A stretch of DNA of 64,000 nt from an uncultured Burkholderiales bacterium (GTDB lineage: Bacteria > Pseudomonadota > Gammaproteobacteria > Burkholderiales > Burkholderiaceae_C), in NCBI GenBank assembly GCA_945952065.1, contig CAMFGY010000001.1, positions 62,001 to 126,000 of the forward strand. The letters run 5' to 3'. Shown one piece after another: positions 55,813 to 64,000 of the stretch. The position numbers and the translations under genes were made by a program. Position 1 is the first letter of the stretch. The number at the start of each line of letters is the position of its first letter. The notes beneath the pieces were generated by a model that was given only the letters and a program-made list of their open reading frames with translations, did not search any database and had not been told where the DNA came from.

Positions 55813-56193
55813 ATGAGTTTGTTTCACGCCGTCGTCTGGCTCGACCATCAAAGCGCCAAAGTCCTGCAATTCGATGCCGAGCATGTGCAGGCCGAAAAGG
55901 TCAAGGCCCACACCCATCACACCAAGCAGCATGGCAGCGCGGTGCGCAGCGAGCATGAGTTCTTCGGCGAAGTCTGCGACGCGCTGAACGGCATTGAAGA
56001 AGTGCTGGTGGTGGGCTCATCCACCGCGCAAACCGACTTTAAACATTACGCCGAGAAGCACCGCGCCAACACGGCCAAGCACATCGTCGGCTATGAAACC
56101 GTCGACCACCCCACCGACAATCAACTGGTCGCCATGGCGCGCAAGTACTTCCTCAAGTACGACCGCATGGTGGGCACGCCCTCGCCGATGTGA
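55813..56193 (+). CDS. Small 'translational machinery' family protein
   Basis: 126 residues. It starts MSLFHAVVWLDHQSAKVLQF and contains VRSEHEFFGEVCDALNGIEEVLVVGSSTAQTDFKHYAEKH and LVAMARKYFLKYDRM-type stretches, a small conserved family found in betaproteobacteria and annotated as translational machinery protein because of a distant eRF1-domain-2-like fold. The experimental function is unknown. The stop lies in a run of five TGA triplets spaced four bases apart, closing all frames. It probably shares a transcript with the DksA-like gene. Confidence 0.85.
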   Translation: MSLFHAVVWLDHQSAKVLQFDAEHVQAEKVKAHTHHTKQHGSAVRSEHEFFGEVCDALNGIEEVLVVGSSTAQTDFKHYAEKHRANTAKHIVGYETVDHPTDNQLVAMARKYFLKYDRMVGTPSPM

Positions 56194-56251
56194 ATGAATG
56201 AGTGAGTGAATGTGCGCGCCGCCCCTTGGGGCGGCCGTCCGAAACTTCGAC

Positions 56252-56605
56252 TCAACGCACCTCGATGACCGTGGCGTTCAGGCTGCCATCGGGGTTGACG
56301 ATCTCCTGCGTTTGCCGCCGCACGGTCAAGCAGCGCTCTTCGCCCTTGCGGATTTTTTGCCATTTGGCGCAATAGCCCTTGTCCCACAAGCGCCACGTGC
56401 CTTGGTCATTGATGCGGCTGCCTTCGATGCTGGCCGTCATATCGGCATGGAGCTTCAACAGCAGCACATCGTTGGCAGCGGTCTTGACCTGCACCGCCTT
56501 GCCCACCCAGGCTTGTTGAATCTCTTGCGGCGAAAGCAGGTCTTCCTGCGCCCAGGCGGCCAAGGGCAGCCCCAGGCATGCCACAAGCATTGCGGAACGA
56601 ATCAT
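56252..56605 (-). CDS. Small periplasmic protein of unknown function
   Basis: 117 residues with a clear signal peptide (MIRSAMLVACLGLPLAAWAQ). The mature part of about 97 residues looks beta-rich with two cysteines (KGYCAKW and EERCLTV) that may pair; the motif NDQGTWRLWDKGYCAKW resembles lipocalin-like small stress proteins. It is convergent with the preceding gene; a GC-rich hairpin at 56218-56235 separates them. No family was named with confidence. Confidence 0.7.
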   Translation of the reverse strand: MIRSAMLVACLGLPLAAWAQEDLLSPQEIQQAWVGKAVQVKTAANDVLLLKLHADMTASIEGSRINDQGTWRLWDKGYCAKWQKIRKGEERCLTVRRQTQEIVNPDGSLNATVIEVR

Positions 56606-56802
56606 GGGGTACCTCGCTGATTTCTATGAAGCAAGGCCGCAAGTGTCCGAGGGCCCCTTGGTTTTCGCAAGTCGCGTCCAAGGTAAAAGTTGCTTCCTCC
56701 GCTCGACGATGAAGTCCGCAGGCTTGACCTGCCACAGGCCGCTCAATCAATGCATGTCCAAGACCTGTTTATTGCGAGCCAGGCCGTGCAGAATCTGTGC
56801 CT

Positions 56803-57603
56803 ATGAAACGCCGCCAACTCAATGCCACCGCTGCGCTGCTGAGTCTCGGCCTCGGCCCCTGTCTTTCCACAAGCATGGCGCAAGCCCTCCAGCGCAAGGA
56901 TGCGGGCGGGGAGCCCGCCACACCCGGCCTGCATGGCTTCAGTGAGCATCTGCCCCCCTTGAACTTCCAGCGCCCCGGCGAAGCACCCAGCGGCTTTGCG
57001 GTGGAGTTGTTGCGCATGATCGCGGAGCAAGCCAAGCTGCCTTTGACGATGGAGGTCATGCCCTGGCCGCGCGCTGCCAGCAGCGCGGCAGCCCGGCCCG
57101 GCAGCGTCTTGTTTTCGCTGACACGCCAGCCCGAGCGCGAGCAGCATTTCAAATGGCTCGGCCCCATCAGCGAGCGCCGCATCGTGGTCTATCGGCTCAG
57201 CGCGCGCACCGAGGTCAAGGCCAGCGATATCCGTCATCTGAACGGCCACAAGCTGGGCGTGGTGCGCGAATCGGCGGCCGCCCAATTGCTTTTGTCCGCA
57301 GGCTTGCGGCCCGATGTCGAGTTAGAAGTCGCACTCGACGACGCCAGCAATCTGCGCAAATTGCTGGCCGGCCGCATGGACCTGCTGGTGATGCTGGACT
57401 GGGCCGCGGCCTGGAATCTGCAGCAAATGAAGCTGCCCTTTGCCACGCTGCAGCCGGTGTTCGAATTGGACAGCAGCAAGTCCTACTGGTACGGCCTGCA
57501 CCCCGACACCCGCCCTGCCCTGCAGCAAACGCTGCAGACCGCGCTCGACCAGATCAAGCGCGATGGCCGCTACGCCGCGCTGCGGCAGCAGTACTTCCGC
57601 TGA
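56803..57603 (+). CDS. Stand-alone periplasmic substrate-binding protein
   Basis: 266 residues from the ATG at 56803 (a GTG lies two codons upstream). The N-terminus (KRRQLNATAALLSLGLG) reads as a signal sequence with a basic start. The mature chain is a type-2 periplasmic binding fold: EHLPPLNFQRPGEAPSGFAVELLRMIAEQA, RQPEREQHFKWLGPI and the C-terminal QIKRDGRYAALRQQYFR. No permease or ATPase is adjacent. It is the third orphan binding protein in 15 kb. Confidence 0.83.
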   Translation: MKRRQLNATAALLSLGLGPCLSTSMAQALQRKDAGGEPATPGLHGFSEHLPPLNFQRPGEAPSGFAVELLRMIAEQAKLPLTMEVMPWPRAASSAAARPGSVLFSLTRQPEREQHFKWLGPISERRIVVYRLSARTEVKASDIRHLNGHKLGVVRESAAAQLLLSAGLRPDVELEVALDDASNLRKLLAGRMDLLVMLDWAAAWNLQQMKLPFATLQPVFELDSSKSYWYGLHPDTRPALQQTLQTALDQIKRDGRYAALRQQYFR

Positions 57604-57677
57604 ACGCTGCGTGACAGCCGGCCTCTGAAGCCTGAGCAAGCCGGACTTGCCGGCCTGACGCCAGGCAAGGCCCCGAC

Positions 57678-60050
57678 TTACAAGCCCCCCGTGCCGGTGG
57701 CGAGCAAGCTGCCGTCTTCTCCCGCAATCCACCCGGTGCGAGGGTCCACGAAAAACACCTTGTTCAGCTTCTTTTGGGTACCGGTGTAGAGGCGCTGCCA
57801 GGTCTTGCCTCCGTCTTGCGTCGCGAGCATTGCGCCCAGGCTTCCAACGATCCAGCCACGCTGCGCATCCAGGAACTGGATGTCTTGCAGGTCCATCGAA
57901 TCGCCTTGCTGGGCCAGAACCCAGTTCACGCCGCCATCCACGGACTGCAGCACCACGCCCCGGTCACCGACCACCCAAATGGTGTTGGCATCGGTGTAAA
58001 TCACACGATTCAGATTCGCTGAAACACCGCTGAACCGGTTGACCCAAGTCTTGCCGCCATCCTCGGTCACCGCGATGCGGCCGCCAGAACCCACAGCGAC
58101 ACCTTTCAAAGCCGAGTTGAATTGAAGGCTGTTGATGTTCGGCACGAAGCGACCGGCCTTGCTCCAACTCTGACCCCCATCCGTGCTCGCCAGCAGCACC
58201 GGCTTTTCAAGCCCCTCGTCCTGAACAAACTCGCTAGAGGCGGCAAAGCCGGTCTTGTCGTCCACAAAGTGAAAGGCACTGATGCGCCGACTGCTGCCCA
58301 AAGGCGCCGACCAGCTGGCGCCACCATCTTCGCTGCGATAGACCTTGCCATCGCCGGCCAACAACCAACCCTTGTTCGAGGAGCGGAACTGGAAGCGCGT
58401 GTCACCGTACTGAGGCGCGACCAAGTCTTTCAGCTTCACTTGCCAAGTCAAACCGCCGTTGAGGGTTTCTTGCAATTCGCCGGCCGCATTCAGCGCCAAG
58501 CCCTTTTTGGCGTCAAAAAACCAAGTGGCGCGGAAGGACCGCTGTGCGGTTTCCGGATCCGGCCCCGCGATTTGGGTCCAGGTTTGCATGCCGTCAAGGC
58601 TGAGGTTGTAGCTGCCGTTGGACTGCAACAACCAAGCTTTTTCGCTCAGTTGTTTCGGTTCACCCAAGTTGTACAGCCCCTTGGGCAACGCAATCTTGCG
58701 CCAGGATTGCCCGCCGTCCTCGCTGAAGTTGTGCTCATAACCCGATGAGGTGGAAACCAAGCGATAGAGCTTTCCGCCGGGCAGCATGCGCAGTTCGACG
58801 ACATAGCCGTTGGCAATGGCTGGCAGAGTGACCGAGGCCCAGTTGCGCCCCCCATCCACGGTTCGATACACAGCAGAATTGCCAGTGATCAAGACGCCGT
58901 TCATGGCATCCATGAAGTCCACTCGCAAGCTGTAGAAGTACTCGTTGCTCGGAAGTCCCTGGGCTTCAATGCTCTCCCAAGTCGCCGCCGCGTCTGTGCT
59001 GCGCATCAGGTTCAGGCTCGAACGCCATTGCCCAGCATTGCTGTCCCAGTTTGAATTGACACGGCTGAGCACAATGCCTGTGTTGCCGAGCAAGACCGGC
59101 AAACCGTAGAAGCCGTTGGGCGAGCTGTAGACCACTTGCTGCGTCTTGCCGTAGTCCGTTGACTTGTAGAGCTTGTCAAAAGACTGGATCCACAGCGTGC
59201 CGTTTGCGGCGACACGGCTCGGTCGAACCGATTGCTGAACCCAGCTGGCCCCCCCATCGGTGCTCACGCTCAGATAGTCATCCACCACCACCATCACGGT
59301 GCCGGGGCCCAGCACATGCAAGGCAGTGGGCGTGCCTTGCCAGCTTGCGTCCAATTTGTGCCAGGGCGCCTGCTGAATCCAGTTGGCCCCGCCATCGGTG
59401 GTCCGCACAACCGCGCCCAAACTACCGATGGCCCAGCCATTGTTGGCATCAAAAAACTTCACAAACGTCAAAGGTGAACGCAGGCCAGTGTTCTGCTTCA
59501 CCCAAGTTTTTCCGGCATCCACCGACTTGAGAATTTCGCCTTGTTCGCCCGCAGACCAGACGGTCTTGGCGTCCAAGAAAAAGAGGTCTGACTGGCTGTT
59601 GCCACTGGGCTTGGGCTGCTGCCAGCACCAGCCACTGTCCTCAACGCCGGAGCAAGCCAGGCCCCGGACATGCGCGCGATTGTTCACACTGACGCGGAAC
59701 TTCAGCTCCTTGTAGCTGCCCTCTTCGTTGCTGACCTTCAAGCTCACGTCGTAGTCACCGACCTTGGCGTATTCATGCTTGGGGCTGGCTTCGGTGCTGC
59801 TGCTGCCGTCCCCAAAGGTCCAGGCAAACTTCAAACCCGTGAGTGCTGAAGCGCTGTTGTCAAAGCTGGCCGCCGTGCCAATATCTGCGCTCGCCGCCGC
59901 CTTGATGGCCAGGTTCGCGGGAATCGCCGTGGCGGGGGTTGTGGGCTTGCTCGTGTCAACCGACGAACCGCCATCACTGCCGCCGCCGCAGGCGCTCAAC
60001 AGGCTGGCCAACAACACCGAGACGGTCAAAACCTGTGTGGTCTGTTTCAT
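57678..60050 (-). CDS. PKD and BNR/YCF48-like repeat lipoprotein
   Basis: 790 residues. The lipobox LLSAC sets the lipidated Cys at 21, followed by a Gly/Ser linker. A PKD domain spans about residues 45-125 (FAWTFGDGSSSTEASPKHEYAKVGDYDVSLKVSN). The rest is about fourteen repeats of the BNR type, each with a variant of TxDGGxxW (for example TTDGGANW, SEDGGQSW, TEDGGKTW), arranged like Hcf136/YCF48 seven-bladed propellers, probably two. It sits on the outer membrane or outside. The ligand is unknown; carbohydrate or protein binding is plausible. Confidence 0.88.
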   Translation of the reverse strand: MKQTTQVLTVSVLLASLLSACGGGSDGGSSVDTSKPTTPATAIPANLAIKAAASADIGTAASFDNSASALTGLKFAWTFGDGSSSTEASPKHEYAKVGDYDVSLKVSNEEGSYKELKFRVSVNNRAHVRGLACSGVEDSGWCWQQPKPSGNSQSDLFFLDAKTVWSAGEQGEILKSVDAGKTWVKQNTGLRSPLTFVKFFDANNGWAIGSLGAVVRTTDGGANWIQQAPWHKLDASWQGTPTALHVLGPGTVMVVVDDYLSVSTDGGASWVQQSVRPSRVAANGTLWIQSFDKLYKSTDYGKTQQVVYSSPNGFYGLPVLLGNTGIVLSRVNSNWDSNAGQWRSSLNLMRSTDAAATWESIEAQGLPSNEYFYSLRVDFMDAMNGVLITGNSAVYRTVDGGRNWASVTLPAIANGYVVELRMLPGGKLYRLVSTSSGYEHNFSEDGGQSWRKIALPKGLYNLGEPKQLSEKAWLLQSNGSYNLSLDGMQTWTQIAGPDPETAQRSFRATWFFDAKKGLALNAAGELQETLNGGLTWQVKLKDLVAPQYGDTRFQFRSSNKGWLLAGDGKVYRSEDGGASWSAPLGSSRRISAFHFVDDKTGFAASSEFVQDEGLEKPVLLASTDGGQSWSKAGRFVPNINSLQFNSALKGVAVGSGGRIAVTEDGGKTWVNRFSGVSANLNRVIYTDANTIWVVGDRGVVLQSVDGGVNWVLAQQGDSMDLQDIQFLDAQRGWIVGSLGAMLATQDGGKTWQRLYTGTQKKLNKVFFVDPRTGWIAGEDGSLLATGTGGL

Positions 60051-60246
60051 AGTTCCTCTCCCATTTGATTCTTGCTCTCACCCAAGGCGCCCCAGCGGGC
60101 CCAGGCGCGCCGGAGTGTATCGATCGGCCATGACATGCCCAGCCCACTCCAAAGAGGGAGAGGGTTAGTACGAAACTTGGCAAGCGCAGCGCTCTTGACG
60201 CGAATCAACAGCCAGCGCTGTCGGATGTCTCGCCGCCCAAGGCAGA

Positions 60247-62316
<2,070 letters not shown>

Positions 62317-62320
62317 GGGA

Positions 62321-62345
62321 CTCTGGCGTGGCCAGGGATTTTTCA
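62321..62345 (+). terminator. Intrinsic terminator after recG
   Basis: CTCTGGC-GTG-GCCAGGG forms a 7-bp stem (one G-U pair) with a three-base loop at 62321-62337, followed by ATTTTTC. Confidence 0.6.
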
Positions 62346-62423
62346 CCATTGCGGTCACAGTTGATAACCCTCTAGCTATGACTAGACTCGCCCCAATTCC
62401 AAAAAATATCAGGAGGGTGCGTC

Positions 62424-64000
62424 ATGCAAAAGTTTCCCTATGGCCTCTCAGCGGCAGCAATCGCTGGTGCCGGGCTTTTATCGGCATGTGGCGGCGGAGG
62501 CAGCGGGGGTACAGAAAAGCCCCCAGAACCCCTGCCCACCGCCAACTCTGTGGCGGACAGCTACACGCTCGATTGGAATGCCGCCAAGCGTTTGAGCGTG
62601 CTGGACAACGACAGCAGCTCTGGTGGCATCGCCAAGCTCAGTCTCGTCGAGTCGCCCAAGAATGGCACGGCCACCGTTGAAGACGGGGTCTTGCTCTACA
62701 CGCCCAAGGCCGGTTTCTTCGGTGAAGACAGTTTGCGCTACCGACTGACGGTCGGCACGGCCAGCAGTGAAGCGGCAGTCAAACTCAGTGTGGAAGCCAG
62801 TTTGACCGTCGAAGGCGTCGTCAGCGATGCGCCGATCGCCAACGCCAAAGTGCAGTTAAACGCTGGCAGCAAAAGCGTTACTGCCGACGCCGACGCCAAT
62901 GGACGCTACAGCGTGGTATTCAAAACCGCCGAGCCTGGGGCGTTTGTCCGCCTCTCTGCCCAGGGCCAAGGCACGCAAAGCCATGTGGTGCTGGAGAGCT
63001 TGGTCGGAGAAGCCAAGTCCTTGGCCGCAGTCAGTCCAACTGGCAAAGTCAGCGCGGCGCAATGGCCCGCACTCAACATCACCCACTTGAGCAGCGCGCA
63101 GGTCGGACTGCTGACGCAAAGAGGAACGCTGCCCAGCTCTGATGCTGAGCTCAGCACCCGAATCGCCAGCATCAGCGCCTTTGAAATTCTCGACGCCGCC
63201 GCGCTGATCAAGCTGCTTGTCGATGACCAAGTGCCCCTGCCTGCTGGCGCCAAATCCACGCAGGAACTGCTCAACTCGGCTTCGCTCTACCCAGCATTCA
63301 GCAGCCTTGCTCTCAAGACCTACGACACACGGATTGAGAAGCTTCAGCAGGGCCTATCAGCTGACCCGGCACTCTCTTCAGCCATGCCCAAACCAGCGAC
63401 GGACGGATTGACCCTGTTGTACGTGAGCGGCCTGGGTGGTGGGGCAATCCCAGCGTCGCGAATAACGCTACAAGCCGACGGCTCCGCTTTGGTTGTGGAC
63501 AGCAGCGTCAAAAAGGGCCGCTGGACTCATGAGTCCAATCAAATCACGGTGCTCTATGACGAAGCACTGATCTACAAGACGACGGGCAGCAAGGCCGGCT
63601 ATCCTGGCCTAGGAAATGCCAGCGCGAACAACGTCGTCACAGGTTTCCAGATCCGTGAAATGGGCGGCATGCCCAGTAGCCGGATACTGGCTGCCATCAA
63701 CTCCATCGGCTATCTCGAAGTCTTGGAAGGATCATCAAGCGGCCAACGCATTCCAAGCGAAGCTCAATGGTGGGCGAATTGGCGATACAAGGCCAAACAG
63801 CCGTTTTCAACGCAAGACTTTGCCGCAGGCAAGCGCTGGGCTGGGCCTTTGTCGGCACGAACCTCGATGCAGAGTGGACAGGGCAGCTATCAAGATGTAA
63901 TGCTGATCACCGGCCCCGGAACAGGGCGCATGGAGCGCAGCGGCGAGAACTTCAATTGGTCGATCGAGGACGGAGACTTGCTGGCTCGTTTGAGTGACGG
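62424..64000 (+). CDS. Cadherin/Ig-like lipoprotein, 3' end beyond the window
   Basis: The frame from the ATG at 62424 (AGGAGG eight bases upstream) stays open to the window edge, giving 525 residues of an incomplete protein. The lipobox LLSAC places Cys at 22, followed by GGGGSGG. A cadherin-like/tandem-Ig module covers about 35-120 (VLDNDSSSGG, GTATVEDGVLLYTPKAGFFGEDSLRY), then a carboxypeptidase-regulatory-like beta-sandwich (VEGVVSDAPIANAKVQL). The remainder is Ser- and Ala-rich and unassigned. It is probably a surface lipoprotein, like the PKD/BNR protein just upstream. Confidence 0.85.
   Translation, partial: MQKFPYGLSAAAIAGAGLLSACGGGGSGGTEKPPEPLPTANSVADSYTLDWNAAKRLSVLDNDSSSGGIAKLSLVESPKNGTATVEDGVLLYTPKAGFFGEDSLRYRLTVGTASSEAAVKLSVEASLTVEGVVSDAPIANAKVQLNAGSKSVTADADANGRYSVVFKTAEPGAFVRLSAQGQGTQSHVVLESLVGEAKSLAAVSPTGKVSAAQWPALNITHLSSAQVGLLTQRGTLPSSDAELSTRIASISAFEILDAAALIKLLVDDQVPLPAGAKSTQELLNSASLYPAFSSLALKTYDTRIEKLQQGLSADPALSSAMPKPATDGLTLLYVSGLGGGAIPASRITLQADGSALVVDSSVKKGRWTHESNQITVLYDEALIYKTTGSKAGYPGLGNASANNVVTGFQIREMGGMPSSRILAAINSIGYLEVLEGSSSGQRIPSEAQWWANWRYKAKQPFSTQDFAAGKRWAGPLSARTSMQSGQGSYQDVMLITGPGTGRMERSGENFNWSIEDGDLLARLSD

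Noticed and set aside
56218-56235. GC-rich hairpin between the convergent genes at 55813 and 56252 as an intrinsic terminator
   Set aside because: The stem is strong but no T-run follows on either strand, so it was not listed as a terminator.

Overview
The window looks like chromosomal DNA from a betaproteobacterium of the order Burkholderiales, probably the Rubrivivax-Roseateles-Leptothrix (Sphaerotilaceae) branch. This is inferred from GC-rich codon use, a PEP-CTERM surface protein, a GTP-type PEP carboxykinase, a DksA-like protein beside a small 'translational machinery' family protein, and the mix of LysR regulators and diguanylate cyclases. No rRNA, tRNA, insertion sequence, phage gene or CRISPR array was found. 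Most of the window is housekeeping and signalling genes in short operons. The first 1.5 kb is visibly less GC-rich and may be the edge of an accessory region.

Layout. 1-1545: a PIN-domain protein, possibly cut at its 5' end, then a gene-poor stretch. 1546-3494: a LysR regulator divergent from an EamA transporter. 3677-7808: a four-gene Anbu cluster (circularly permuted ATP-grasp, alpha-E, transglutaminase, Anbu proteasome-like protease), followed by an orphan ParA ATPase that converges on a 7TMR-DISM diguanylate cyclase. 10.7-15.9 kb: two exported proteins of unknown function, nadC, an FAH-family hydrolase, an RlpA-SPOR lipoprotein and an SDR. 15.9-18.3 kb: two overlapping membrane diguanylate cyclases. 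18.3-20.9 kb: mmsA and a divergent LysR gene with a perfect dyad touching its start codon. 20.9-27.2 kb: a candidate structured small RNA, a YecA-family gene, a choice-of-anchor-A PEP-CTERM protein with a sigma-54-like promoter, a YegD-like Hsp70, and dadA divergent from an ArgP-like regulator.

27.4-33.1 kb: small genes, a universal stress protein with an FNR-type box, a LysR-YecA-phosphoesterase operon, and pckG with an inverted pair of 11-bp sites upstream. 33.4-42.0 kb: MOSC protein, Old Yellow Enzyme, a Tat-type beta-helix protein, rlmJ, a CAAX-protease-related protein of the PEP-CTERM/exosortase-associated kind, an LplT-like MFS carrier, then tgt with a third YecA gene. 42.1-57.6 kb: three stand-alone substrate-binding proteins, YigZ, SRAP, amidase, speB, a large soluble TPR-GAF histidine kinase, dacB with an alpha/beta hydrolase, tyrB, queA and a DksA-like gene. 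57.7-64.0 kb: a PKD/BNR-repeat lipoprotein, recG, and a cadherin-like lipoprotein that runs off the right edge.

Connections. The Anbu cluster is the most coherent uncharacterised system: a predicted peptide ligase pair beside two predicted proteases. tgt and queA both serve queuosine tRNA modification. RlpA, AmiD-like amidase and DacB act on peptidoglycan. Three GGDEF proteins imply active c-di-GMP signalling. The PEP-CTERM protein and the CAAX-related protease belong to one surface-sorting theme, although no exosortase lies in the window.
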